The notes beneath the pieces were generated by a model. That model was not told the origin of the DNA. It did no database searches and saw only the letters and a list, made by a program, of their open reading frames with translations. A stretch of 64,000 nucleotides of DNA from NCBI GenBank assembly GCA_963844655.1, contig CAWJPA010000001.1:124001-188000 (forward strand), read 5' to 3'. A program made the translations under genes and the position numbers. This DNA comes from JASHPR01 sp963844655 (GTDB lineage Bacteria > Actinomycetota > Actinomycetes > Streptosporangiales > Streptosporangiaceae). This document shows positions 1-8,049 of this stretch, in pieces (within the stretch, counting starts at the first letter, position 1; each line of letters begins with the position of its first letter).

Positions 1-1
1 C

Positions 2-853
2 CAGTCCCAGTCCGCGATTCACCTGGTCACCTACGTCAACGCGGTGGCGCCGACGGTTCCGGCCGACGCAGCCTGCGACGGGTACCTGATTGGCGGGCGG
101 ACGGGCATGGCCGCGCCGCTGGCCGGGTGGAACGGCCGGATCCCGGGCCGGGGCCCGGACGGAGTCAGGATCCGCACCGACGGCCGGGCCCCGGTGCTGA
201 CCTTGCAGACAGAAACCGATGTCGTCGGCGTGCTGGCCGGGGTCACGGCCCGGCAGCCGGACGATGACCGGTTCCGGTGGTGGGAGATCGCCGGCGCGGC
301 GCACGCCGACACCTACGTGCTCGGCACCACGTTCGACGACTCGGGTGAGCTGCCGCCCGCGGAGCTGGCCCGGCTGATGGCCCCGACCGCCGAGCCGCTG
401 GGGATCCGCTGCGCGATGCCGGTCAACTCCGGGCCGCAACACCACTACGTCGCCCAGGCCGCGCTCATGCACCTGGGCCGCTGGGCGCGCGGTGGCCCGG
501 CGCCGCCGGCCGCACCCCGGCTGGAGACCGGCCCGGATGACCCGATGCGGCTGATCACCGACGAGGCCGGGATCGCCCGCGGCGGCATCAGGACCGGCTG
601 GGTCGACGTGCCGGTCGCCGCCCTGTCCGGGCTGGCCCCGGGTGGCGCCGAGGGCCTGGCCATGCTCCTCGGTTCCACGCGCGTCTTCGACGACACCGAG
701 CTCGCGCGCCGCTACCCCCGCGGGCCAACCGAGTACGCCGCGGCGTTCCTCGGCGCCACGTCACGCGCCGTGGCCGCGGGCTTCCTCCTGCCCGGGGATG
801 TGGACGAGATCGTCGCCCTGGCCGCCGCGGCCTACCCGTCCCCGGTGCCCTGA
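2..853 (+). CDS. alpha/beta hydrolase domain protein (Abhydrolase_10-like), 5'-truncated
   Basis: The frame is open from the first bases of the window, so the start lies upstream and only the C-terminal ~283 residues are seen. The visible start reads QSQSAIHLVTYVNAV followed by a DGYLIGGR-like segment, then PVLTLQTETDV and WWEIAGAAHADTY. This order (nucleophile-region SQSA, acid-bearing strand, catalytic His in an AGAAHAD context) is what I associate with the large secreted or cytosolic alpha/beta hydrolase domain family PF20091. Substrate is unknown. It ends two bases before a convergent small membrane ORF. An internal GTG at 44 is not the real start because coding similarity continues upstream of it. 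Confidence 0.75.
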   Translation, partial: QSQSAIHLVTYVNAVAPTVPADAACDGYLIGGRTGMAAPLAGWNGRIPGRGPDGVRIRTDGRAPVLTLQTETDVVGVLAGVTARQPDDDRFRWWEIAGAAHADTYVLGTTFDDSGELPPAELARLMAPTAEPLGIRCAMPVNSGPQHHYVAQAALMHLGRWARGGPAPPAAPRLETGPDDPMRLITDEAGIARGGIRTGWVDVPVAALSGLAPGGAEGLAMLLGSTRVFDDTELARRYPRGPTEYAAAFLGATSRAVAAGFLLPGDVDEIVALAAAAYPSPVP

Positions 854-854
854 C

Positions 855-1070
855 TTACCCGGTGTCGCGGGCGCCGCGCATCGTGATGATCACCAGCCCG
901 GCCGCGAACATCACGCCCGCGCAGAGCATGGCGCCGAGGTCGTGCGGCGGCCGGGCCGGCCAGAGCCACGGCGTCGTCAGGGCCGGGCCGTGCCACTGCG
1001 TGTACAGCGCGTAGAGCGCGACCAGCAGGTAGGCCATCTGGCCCACCCAGGCCAGCGCGCCGCCGAGCAC
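855..1070 (-). CDS. small two-helix membrane protein, uncharacterised (possibly N-terminally truncated)
   Basis: A 71-residue product with two hydrophobic segments (about residues 4-22 and 46-63) separated by a proline/tryptophan-rich loop, ending in a basic tail. The GTG at 1070 has no good ribosome-binding site. Protein-like sequence (ending GVSRELLYAAV) continues upstream in frame to a stop at 1137-1139 without ATG, GTG or TTG, so either a CTG start is used or the 5' end was lost beside the DUF222-HNH gene. Function unknown. Confidence 0.4.
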   Translation of the reverse strand: MLGGALAWVGQMAYLLVALYALYTQWHGPALTTPWLWPARPPHDLGAMLCAGVMFAAGLVIITMRGARDTG

Positions 1071-1127
1071 GGCGGCGTACAGCAGTTCGCGAGAGACCCC
1101 GGGAATTGCCCGGCAGGCCGTACATAA

Positions 1128-2945
1128 ATGGCCCGGTCACCCAGAATGTCGGACCTGTTCGCTATTGTCGAATACATGATCGAAACATATGCGTTAAGCG
1201 TTACCGATGATCAGCTGGCTGGCGGCATGGCCGATCTCGGGCGGGCAGCGGGCAGACTGGGCGGCGGGCCGGAATGGCCGCAGGACCCGGACGTGGCGCT
1301 GGAGCGGCTGGAGGAGCGGATTTGTGAGCTGGCAGCGCACCTGGCCGCCGGGACGTGCCGGTTCCTGCAGCTGGTCGCCGAGTTCGACGCGCGCCGTGGC
1401 TGGGCGTGCTGGGATCTGCCCTCGTGCGCGGCGTGGCTGGCGTGGAAGTGCCAGGTCGCGCCGGGTACCGCCCGTGAGCAGGTGCGGGTCGCCCGCGCGC
1501 TGGGCGGGCTGCCGGTGATCTGCTCGCAGTTCGCGGCCGGGCGGATGTCGTATGCGAAGGTGCGAGCGCTGACCCGGATCGCCGCCCAGCAGACCGAGGC
1601 GGGCCTGGCCGAGATCACCGGGCCGATGACGGCCGCGCAGTGCGAGCGGTTCGTCGCCGCGCACCGCACGGCGTCCGATGCCGAGGACGTCGCCAACCGG
1701 GCGGTGCGGCGGGTGAGCGTCACGGTGGCCGAGGACGGGTCGGTCGCGATCAGTGCCCGGCTGCCTGCGGCTGAGGGGGCGGTGGTGCTGCAGGCCCTGC
1801 GCGCGGCCGCCGGCGACTGCGAGCACCCGCACCGCCCCCACCGCGAGCCCGCCGGGGACACCGGCCCCGCCGGGGACACGGGCCCCGCCGGGGACACCGG
1901 CCCCGCCGAGGACACCATGCCCGCCGCGCGTGACCAGGCCGGGCCGGGCACCGGGATCTGCCGGGCGAGCCTGGCCGATGCGCTAGCGGAGATGGCCGGG
2001 ACATACCTGTCCGGGAAGATCGCCACCGCGGCCAACCCAGACATCTACCAGGTGATCGTGCACGTCGGCCCCGAGGCCCTGCTGAGCGGGCCAGCCGCCA
2101 GCGAGCCGCCCGCCGCGCCGCAGCACGATGTTTCCGCGGAAACGCACCCGGATCAGCCCCCGGCGGCGCAGCGCGACGAATCCGCGGGCACGGGTGAGCC
2201 CGCGCCCGCTGCAGCCCGGGCTCCTGGCCGCCCGCCGGGCCTGCCGGCGGCCGTCCCGCCGGCGTTTCCGCGGAAACGCCCGGCAGCACACCGGGCACGC
2301 CCCGGCATACCGGGCACGCCCGCCGGCCCGCCGCCCCGGCCAGCATGGCACCCGGCGCACCCGCGGCGCTGCCACCTCGACGACGGCCCCGCCATCAGCC
2401 CGGCGGCGGCGCAGGCCCTCGCCTGCCACGCAACCGTGTCCTGGATGCTGCACGACCACGACGGCACCCTGCTCGACGCCGGCCGCCGCCACCGCCGCGC
2501 CACCGCTGCGCTGCGCCGCGCCGTCCGCGAGCGGGACAAGGGCCGCTGCCAGTTCCCCGGCTGCCGATCCCGGCGCACCGACATCCACCACATCATCCCC
2601 TGGGCCCAAGGGGGCACCACCCGGCTGCGCGACCTCATCCTGCTCTGCCAAGCCCATCACGTCATCGTGCACGCCCTCGGCTGGCTGATCACCCCCGCCC
2701 ACACCGGCGGGTTGTTCACCTTCACCCGCCCCGATGGCCAGCCCATGCCCAACGGCCCCTCGCTGCCCGGCAGCGACGGCGACCTGGCCGGCTGCCACGA
2801 CGCACAGATCACCACCGAAACGATCATCCCCGCCGGCCTGGGCGACAAGCTCGACCTGGACCTGGCCATCTGGGCCTGCCTCGCCAACGCCCGCATCGAC
2901 CAACAGCAAGCCAGCCAGTACCACGAGCAGCGCCAAGCCGCCTGA
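1128..2945 (+). CDS. DUF222 / HNH endonuclease domain protein (13E12 repeat family-like)
   Basis: The N-terminal ~230 residues have the helical DUF222 pattern (ERICELAAHLAAGTCRFLQLV, then GWACWDLPSCAAWLAW). A low-complexity Ala/Pro/Gly linker follows, with an AGDTGP tandem repeat. A C-terminal HNH nuclease domain shows CQFPGC, then DIHHIIPWAQGG and LCQAHHVIVH, giving the conserved His-His and Asn-like/His metal-site arrangement. Such genes are multicopy in actinomycetes and are suspected to be mobile or selfish, but no inverted repeats or target duplications are visible here. The start is uncertain: ATGs at 1128, 1146 and 1176 all lack a clear Shine-Dalgarno. Actual nuclease activity and target are unknown. 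Confidence 0.85.
   Translation: MARSPRMSDLFAIVEYMIETYALSVTDDQLAGGMADLGRAAGRLGGGPEWPQDPDVALERLEERICELAAHLAAGTCRFLQLVAEFDARRGWACWDLPSCAAWLAWKCQVAPGTAREQVRVARALGGLPVICSQFAAGRMSYAKVRALTRIAAQQTEAGLAEITGPMTAAQCERFVAAHRTASDAEDVANRAVRRVSVTVAEDGSVAISARLPAAEGAVVLQALRAAAGDCEHPHRPHREPAGDTGPAGDTGPAGDTGPAEDTMPAARDQAGPGTGICRASLADALAEMAGTYLSGKIATAANPDIYQVIVHVGPEALLSGPAASEPPAAPQHDVSAETHPDQPPAAQRDESAGTGEPAPAAARAPGRPPGLPAAVPPAFPRKRPAAHRARPGIPGTPAGPPPRPAWHPAHPRRCHLDDGPAISPAAAQALACHATVSWMLHDHDGTLLDAGRRHRRATAALRRAVRERDKGRCQFPGCRSRRTDIHHIIPWAQGGTTRLRDLILLCQAHHVIVHALGWLITPAHTGGLFTFTRPDGQPMPNGPSLPGSDGDLAGCHDAQITTETIIPAGLGDKLDLDLAIWACLANARIDQQQASQYHEQRQAA
1851..1916 (+). repeat. 18-bp in-frame tandem repeat (AGDTGP)
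   Basis: Three near-perfect copies of GCCGGGGACACCGGCCCC begin at 1851, 1869 and 1887, followed by a degenerate fourth copy at 1905. Each 18-bp unit encodes AGDTGP in the linker between the DUF222 and HNH domains. Slippage would change linker length without breaking the frame. Confidence 0.85.
2130..2143. repeat. perfect palindrome GTTTCCGCGGAAAC, copy 1
   Basis: A 14-bp perfect palindrome inside the linker of the DUF222-HNH gene. The outer half-sites GTTTC/GAAAC match the outer halves of the bacterial parS consensus (GTTTCACGTGAAAC), but the central four bases differ (CGCG instead of ACGT). Function unknown; see copy 2 at 2261. Confidence 0.6.
2261..2280. repeat. perfect palindrome GTTTCCGCGGAAAC, copy 2 (20-bp extended)
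   Basis: The same 14-bp core as at 2130, here extended to a perfect 20-bp palindrome, GGCGTTTCCGCGGAAACGCC. Two copies 131 bp apart in one low-complexity coding linker are unlikely by chance, because AT-containing runs such as TTTCC/GGAAA are rare in the surrounding DNA. Confidence 0.6.
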
Positions 2946-3042
2946 CCAGGGCGGTCTCCACCTGGTCGATGCTGCGGACGTAAGATCGCCTATCCGTTCC
3001 CGCATGTCAATCGGGCAGTGAGGCATCAAGGGAGGCAAGGCG

Positions 3043-3978
3043 TTGAGCAGCAGCCAGGCCGGCCCGCCGGATCCCGACATGGTGACAGCGCAGCAAGTGG
3101 CCCGGGCCGCGGTCGCGCTGCGCTCCATGGGCGAGCCCAACTCGTTCGCCCGGCGGTTCGACTTCTGGGACACCAGGTACGAGTGGCAGCGCATCGCTGC
3201 CGAGCTGCTCGGGACGTTCCTCCTGGTGTTTGTCGCGGTGGGCGGCGGGATGGTCAACGCCAGGCTCGGCGGGGTCCCGGCGGCCGCGCGCGTGGTCGCT
3301 CCCGCCCTCATGGTGATGGCCGTCATCCTGTTCATGGGCGCGGTCAGCGGTGCTCACCTTAACCCCGCGGTCACCATGTCCTTTGCCCTGCGCGGAGACT
3401 TCCCGTGGCGGCGGGTGCCCCGATATGTCATCGCCCAGTTCGTCGGGGCCGTGCTGGCTACCCTCCTGTTGTGGGCGCTGATCGGTAAGCAGGGGTCGGC
3501 CGGGCTGACCCTGCCAGGTCCGGGGATCTCGACCTGGACCGCGATGCTCTGGGAGATGGTGCTGACCGCGGGGCTGGTCAGCACGATTCTCGGCACCGCA
3601 TCGGGCGCTCAGCAGGTCGGGCAGATCGCCGCGATCGGGGTCGGCAGCTACATCGCGCTGGCCGGACTGTTCGGGGGGCCGGTCAGCGGCGCCTCGATGA
3701 ACCCGGCCCGTTCGCTCGGGCCCGCGCTGGTGCTCGGCGACTGGAACTCATGGTGGGCCTACCTAGCGGGCCCGCTCGCCGGCGGGGTCATCGCGGTCGG
3801 CATCGCCTACATCCTGCGCGGCATGGGCGGTGGGGAAGTCGGCACCAGGGCGGCTCAGGGGACGCTGGGCGTGCTATGGCGCCCCGGGCGCATCGGCCTG
3901 TCCAGGCCCGCCCCGTCCAGACCGCAGGACCAGGAGCCCGGCCAGCCGGGCCATGAGCCCGGCCAGCCAGGAAACTAG
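3043..3978 (+). CDS. MIP/aquaporin family channel
   Basis: A membrane channel for water, glycerol or a small neutral solute. Two NPA boxes are present in the expected halves, AHLNPAVT and GASMNPARS. The second is followed by Arg, the selectivity-filter residue. Six hydrophobic segments lie between about residues 50 and 270, with a ~48-residue hydrophilic N terminus and a Pro/Gly-rich cytoplasmic tail. The start is TTG 3043, chosen because GGGAGG sits eight bases upstream at 3030-3035. It ends one base before the convergent oxidoreductase. Water versus glycerol specificity cannot be assigned from the sequence alone. Confidence 0.9.
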   Translation: MSSSQAGPPDPDMVTAQQVARAAVALRSMGEPNSFARRFDFWDTRYEWQRIAAELLGTFLLVFVAVGGGMVNARLGGVPAAARVVAPALMVMAVILFMGAVSGAHLNPAVTMSFALRGDFPWRRVPRYVIAQFVGAVLATLLLWALIGKQGSAGLTLPGPGISTWTAMLWEMVLTAGLVSTILGTASGAQQVGQIAAIGVGSYIALAGLFGGPVSGASMNPARSLGPALVLGDWNSWWAYLAGPLAGGVIAVGIAYILRGMGGGEVGTRAAQGTLGVLWRPGRIGLSRPAPSRPQDQEPGQPGHEPGQPGN

Positions 3979-3979
3979 C

Positions 3980-4978
3980 TCACCGCTCTATGACGACCTT
4001 GCCGACGTGGCGGGCTTTCCGAAGGTAACCGAAGGCTTCGGGCGCGTCGTCAAACCCGAATGAGCGGTCGATGACGGGATGCTCGCCGTGGCGGGCGAAG
4101 GCCTGCAGGGCATCGTGCAGCATGGTGAGGGGCCCGACATAGATGCTGCGCAGGGTGAGTTCGCGGCTGTGGATGAGGCTGGCGTCGACCGTGTCAGCCA
4201 CGCCCGATAGCACGCCGACCAGCGTCACGCAGCCGCCGCGGGCACACGCCTGGAGGCTCTGCTCGAGCGTGGCGGCGCCGCCGGTCTCGACGACGAAATC
4301 GGCTCCATGGCCACCGGTGGCCCGCTGGGCCTCAAGCCCCCATCCCGGCGTGGCCGCGTAGTCGAGAACCATGTCCGCGCCCAGGGCCTGCAGTCGCTCC
4401 CGCTTCGCCGCGTTCGAAGTGGTCCCGATGAACCGGGCCTCGCGCAGCCGTGCCACCTGCAGCGCGAACATCGCTACCCCGCCGGTGCCCAGGGCCAGCA
4501 CGGTGTCACCTTCGCCGGCCGGTGATTGGTGGCCTACCAGCGCGTGCCAGGCCGTGACCGCCGCACAGGGAAACGTGGCCGCCTCGGCGAAGGTCAGCGC
4601 GTCCGGGATCTTCGCCACCGCCGCGGCCCGGAATACGGCAAACTCCGACAGCACCCCGTCCAGGTCGCCGCCAAGCGCGCTGCTCAGGCTCGCGTGACGC
4701 GACGGGCCACTGACCCAGTCCGCGAAGAACCCGCCGGCCACCCGGTCCCCGGCCTGCACGTCCCCGACGTCCTGGGCCACCTCCACGACCTCGCCCGCCC
4801 CATCCGACACCGGAACCAGCCCCGGGCGTGGCGGCCGGTCGGCCATGATCAGGTCGCGGTAGTTCAGCGACGCGGCGCGCAGCCGGACCCGGACCTGCCC
4901 CGGGCCGAGCTCCGGGTCGGGCCGGTTCTCCAGCCGCAGCGGAGCGTTCAGGTCACCAGTCAGCGTCCAGCTACGCAC
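3980..4978 (-). CDS. NAD(P)-dependent alcohol dehydrogenase / quinone oxidoreductase-like (MDR superfamily)
   Basis: A 332-residue medium-chain dehydrogenase/reductase. The N-terminal GroES-like fold contains the typical SLNYRDLIMADR stretch. The Rossmann fold follows with LALGTGGVAMFALQVARL and an ALGADMVLDY segment, and the protein ends with the usual DDAPEAFGYLRKARHVGKVVI. The structural-zinc cysteine cluster is absent, which points to the zinc-independent quinone-reductase branch. Substrate unknown. It is transcribed alone, convergent with the aquaporin. Confidence 0.88.
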   Translation of the reverse strand: MRSWTLTGDLNAPLRLENRPDPELGPGQVRVRLRAASLNYRDLIMADRPPRPGLVPVSDGAGEVVEVAQDVGDVQAGDRVAGGFFADWVSGPSRHASLSSALGGDLDGVLSEFAVFRAAAVAKIPDALTFAEAATFPCAAVTAWHALVGHQSPAGEGDTVLALGTGGVAMFALQVARLREARFIGTTSNAAKRERLQALGADMVLDYAATPGWGLEAQRATGGHGADFVVETGGAATLEQSLQACARGGCVTLVGVLSGVADTVDASLIHSRELTLRSIYVGPLTMLHDALQAFARHGEHPVIDRSFGFDDAPEAFGYLRKARHVGKVVIER

Positions 4979-5016
4979 AATTTCTCCCGTCTAAAGATCA
5001 CGATAGGGCAGTCGGG

Positions 5017-5358
5017 TTACGCCTGGCTGGCGCAGTCGATGCAGGCCGCTGCTGCGGGTCGGGCGGCCAGCCGCTCGGGGCTGATCGGACGGCCGCAACG
5101 CTCGCAGGTGCCGTAGCTGCCATCCTCGAGCCGCGCGGCGGCCCTGGCGATCGCGGTCAGATGGTCGCGGGCCGCCGCGATCAGCGCGGCCACATGCTGC
5201 CGGTCGAACGCGGTCGACGAGCCCTCCGGGTCGTGCTCGTCATCGGCGGCCGTGTCCGCGGAGGAGACGATGCCGTCGAAGTCCCGCTGCAGAGCCGCGA
5301 GCCGCGCCTCGGTGCGCTCACGGTCGGCGGCCAGCAGGGTTCGGGTGTCGTGACCCAT
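5017..5358 (-). CDS. TraR/DksA family C4-type zinc-finger protein
   Basis: A 113-residue protein with an N-terminal coiled-coil-like helix (RTLLAADRERTEARLAALQ) and a C-terminal YGTCERCGRPI...CIDC zinc finger. This matches the DksA/TraR family, which binds the RNA polymerase secondary channel in proteobacteria; actinobacterial homologues are largely uncharacterised. It is divergent from the Mca-like gene across a 57-bp gap that must hold both promoters. Confidence 0.88.
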   Translation of the reverse strand: MGHDTRTLLAADRERTEARLAALQRDFDGIVSSADTAADDEHDPEGSSTAFDRQHVAALIAAARDHLTAIARAAARLEDGSYGTCERCGRPISPERLAARPAAAACIDCASQA

Positions 5359-5415
5359 CGGCTCAAAGGTAGCCCGGTGGCGCGATCACTAGGTGCGGTC
5401 GGGCAGGCTGGAGGC

Positions 5416-6240
5416 ATGGCTCTTACCTTGATGGCGGTACACGCACACCCCGATGACGAGGCGTCGAGCACGGGCGGCGTGCTGGCCAAGTATGCCGACA
5501 GGGGCATCCAGACGGTGCTTGTGACCTGCACCAACGGCGAGTTCGGCGACACGCTGAGCGGCGTGAAGCCCGGGGAGGACGGCCACGACGAGCAGGCCGT
5601 GGCGGAGATCAGGATCGCCGAGCTGAGGGAGTCCTGCAAGCACCTGGCGGTCAGCCACCTCGAACTGCTCGGCTACCACGACTCGGGCATGCCCGACTGG
5701 GAGTACAAGGACCGGCCGGACGCGTTCTGCAACGTGCCGCTGAGCGAGGTGGCGGGCCGTATCGGCGCGCTGATCGAGCAGTACCGGCCCCAGGTCGTGA
5801 TCACCTATGACGCCGACGGCGCCTACCAGCACCCGGACCACGTGCACGCCGCCCGGAGCGCGGTGGCCGCGGTCGAGGCCACCGGGATCCCGGACAAGCT
5901 CTACCTGACCGCCATGCGCCGCAGCCACTGGCGCGAGCTGTGGGAAGCACTGCGTGAGCAGGGGGTGGAGGTGCCCAACGACCGCGACATCGACGAGCAG
6001 ATGCTGCGCCAGATGGAAGAGGCCGAGCGGCGGATCACCACCAACATCGACATCCGCGACGTCCTCGACCGCAAGCGCGCGGCGCTGCTGTCCCACGCCA
6101 GCCAGATCCAGGACTCGTGGTTCAACAAGATCCCGCCGGACCTGGCCGTGCGGGTGTTCGGCTACGAGAGCTTCATCCGGGCCAGCGACACCACGGGCGC
6201 GCCGGTCCCCGAGGATGACCTGTTCGCGGGGATCGGGTAG
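5416..6240 (+). CDS. PIG-L family deacetylase, mycothiol S-conjugate amidase (Mca)-like
   Basis: A 274-residue zinc-dependent amidase of the LmbE/PIG-L fold. The AHPDDE motif is at residues 9-14 and the second zinc-site motif HPDH is at about 139-142. A VTCTNGEFGD stretch follows the first strand. The C-terminal region (SHASQI, FGYESF) resembles Mca, which cleaves mycothiol S-conjugates in detoxification, more than MshB; the two cannot be fully separated by eye. The ATG at 5416 begins directly with the family's MALTLMAVHAHPDDE-like start; a longer upstream frame is overlap with the DksA-like gene. Confidence 0.8.
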   Translation: MALTLMAVHAHPDDEASSTGGVLAKYADRGIQTVLVTCTNGEFGDTLSGVKPGEDGHDEQAVAEIRIAELRESCKHLAVSHLELLGYHDSGMPDWEYKDRPDAFCNVPLSEVAGRIGALIEQYRPQVVITYDADGAYQHPDHVHAARSAVAAVEATGIPDKLYLTAMRRSHWRELWEALREQGVEVPNDRDIDEQMLRQMEEAERRITTNIDIRDVLDRKRAALLSHASQIQDSWFNKIPPDLAVRVFGYESFIRASDTTGAPVPEDDLFAGIG

Positions 6241-6246
6241 ACGCGG

Positions 6247-6894
6247 TCAGCGCCTGCGGGCCAGCGTGACCCCGTCGCGCACGGGGAGCATCACCGACTC
6301 GACCCGGTCGTCGCTGACCACGGCCGCGTTCGTCTGGCGCATGGCCTGGGCGGCGGGATTCGGCGAGTCCGGGTCGAGCACACGGCCGCCCAGCAGGACG
6401 TTGTCCATGATCAGCAGGCCGCCCGGGCGCAGCCGGGAGACCAGTTCCTCGTAGTAATACGGGTAGCTGACCTTGTCGGCGTCGATGAACGCCAGGTCGA
6501 GGACAGGTTCGGCGGGCAGCGCGCGGAGCGTGTCCAGCGCGGGGCCGATCCGCAGCTCGATACGGTCCTCGAGCCCGGCCCGCTTCCAGTACCGCCGGGC
6601 GATCGAGGTGAACTCCTCGCTGACGTCACAGGCGAGCAGGTGGCCGCCGGCCGCCATGCCGCGGGCGATGCAGATCGACGAGTAGCCGGTGAACACGCCC
6701 ACCTCGACCGCTCGCCGGGCCCCGACCAGCCGGGCCAGCATGGTCAGCAGCTCGCCCTCGTCCGGCGAGACCTGCATTTCCGACTCCTCGGGCAGGGCTT
6801 CGCGGGTCTCATGGGCCAGTTCACGCAGCAGGTCGTCGGCCGGGGTGCAGTGGGTCAGCAGATAGTCACTGACCGCCGGGTTGATGATGTCCAC
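6247..6894 (-). CDS. class I SAM-dependent O-methyltransferase (CCoAOMT-like)
   Basis: 215 residues, the usual length for the caffeoyl-CoA O-methyltransferase-like family. SAM-binding motif I is VEVGVFTGYSSICIA, followed by a LLACDVSEEFT acidic loop, the LAFIDADK motif that binds metal and catechol substrates, and LLIMDNVLLGGRV. It probably methylates a catechol-type small molecule; the substrate is unknown. Convergent with the Mca-like gene, six bases apart. Confidence 0.88.
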   Translation of the reverse strand: MDIINPAVSDYLLTHCTPADDLLRELAHETREALPEESEMQVSPDEGELLTMLARLVGARRAVEVGVFTGYSSICIARGMAAGGHLLACDVSEEFTSIARRYWKRAGLEDRIELRIGPALDTLRALPAEPVLDLAFIDADKVSYPYYYEELVSRLRPGGLLIMDNVLLGGRVLDPDSPNPAAQAMRQTNAAVVSDDRVESVMLPVRDGVTLARRR

Positions 6895-7025
6895 GGGTTC
6901 CTTTCGGGCGGCGCACGGTCAGCGTCCACCTAACTCGACGTTAGCCAACATCCCGGGTCCGGGTCAGCACGACCGTGCCCGGCCGGCCGCGTGTCCCGCC
7001 GTCTGCGGCCCGGGTCTGCGGGACG

Positions 7026-8003
7026 ATGGAGCGCATGATCGCGCTGCTCGCCCGCATCCTCGGCGCAGGTCATCGTCGGCACGTGGCGGTCCTGCTCTCG
7101 GGGGCCATAGCCAGCATGCTGATCGGAGCGGTGCTGTTCGCCATCACCCAGCACTATCCGCTCACCACCGGCCTGTACTGGGCGATCACGACCGCGACGA
7201 CCGTCGGCTACGGCGACGTGACGCCGCACAACGGGCTGGGCCGGGTGGTGGCCTCGGCGGTCATGCTGACCACCATCCCGCTGCTGGCCTCGGTCTTCGC
7301 ACTGGTGACCGGCGCGGCCGCGGCGGCCGGAATACGGAGGATCCTGGCCATGGAAAGCCGATTCCCCGCGGGCACGTTCCGCCTCGTCGTCGGCATGAGC
7401 CCGGCGGTGCCCGCGATCCTGGACGAGCTCGCGCGGGCGGGTGACCGGGTGGTCCTGGTCGCCGACGTCGACCCGGCGGGTATCAGGCCGGGCGTTCACG
7501 TGGTCCGGGGCGACCCGACCGAGTTCGCCGCGGTCCGCGCGGCCCGGCCCGAGGCGGCCCAGCAGGCCCTCATCACCGGGAAGTCGGATGGCGACGTCCT
7601 GGTCAGCGCCGTGCTGTTGCGCAAGCAGGCGCCGAATCTGCCGATCGCCGCCCTGGTGCGGTCGCCGTCGGTGCGCGAAGCCCTGCGTGACCTGGGCGTC
7701 GACCAGACGATCTCGGCCGAGGAACTGATCGCGCACACGCTGGCCAAGAGCCTGGAGGCACCGCACGCGGGCGAGATGCTGGCCCAGCTGGTGGAGTCGA
7801 ACCAGCACAGCCTGACCGAGATCGAGGCCGGGCCTGACACGGTTGGCAAGCTGCTCAGCGCGATCAGGGACGAGCGGGCCGGGCTGGTGCTCGGCCTTGT
7901 GCACGACGGCAGGTTCGTCCTCGGCATCGGCGACGACCCGGTGGTCGGCCCCGGCGATCATCTGCTGGTCGCACAGCCCGCCCAGCCGGCCCACCACCGG
8001 TAG
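7026..8003 (+). CDS. potassium channel family protein with RCK (TrkA-N/C-like) cytosolic domains
   Basis: Two transmembrane helices flank a pore loop with the selectivity filter TTVGYGDV at about residues 56-63. A TrkA-N-like regulatory domain follows (VVGMSPAVPAILDELARAGDRVVLV). After it is a TrkA-C-like C terminus (LTEIEAGPDT, DDPVVGPGDHLLVA). This is a classic 2TM-RCK gated potassium channel. The nucleotide-binding loop GMSPAVP departs from the usual GxGxxG, so ligand control may differ. I chose ATG 7026; an upstream ATG at 6975 would add a hydrophilic stretch with no channel similarity. Confidence 0.85.
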   Translation: MERMIALLARILGAGHRRHVAVLLSGAIASMLIGAVLFAITQHYPLTTGLYWAITTATTVGYGDVTPHNGLGRVVASAVMLTTIPLLASVFALVTGAAAAAGIRRILAMESRFPAGTFRLVVGMSPAVPAILDELARAGDRVVLVADVDPAGIRPGVHVVRGDPTEFAAVRAARPEAAQQALITGKSDGDVLVSAVLLRKQAPNLPIAALVRSPSVREALRDLGVDQTISAEELIAHTLAKSLEAPHAGEMLAQLVESNQHSLTEIEAGPDTVGKLLSAIRDERAGLVLGLVHDGRFVLGIGDDPVVGPGDHLLVAQPAQPAHHR

Positions 8004-8049
8004 ACGTGCCCGGTGGCTGGCGGCCAGCCGAGGTTGCCACACTGGAGGG

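Noticed and set aside
1851..1916. Possible CRISPR-like array
   Set aside because: Only an 18-bp contiguous tandem repeat with no spacers, in frame inside a protein linker.
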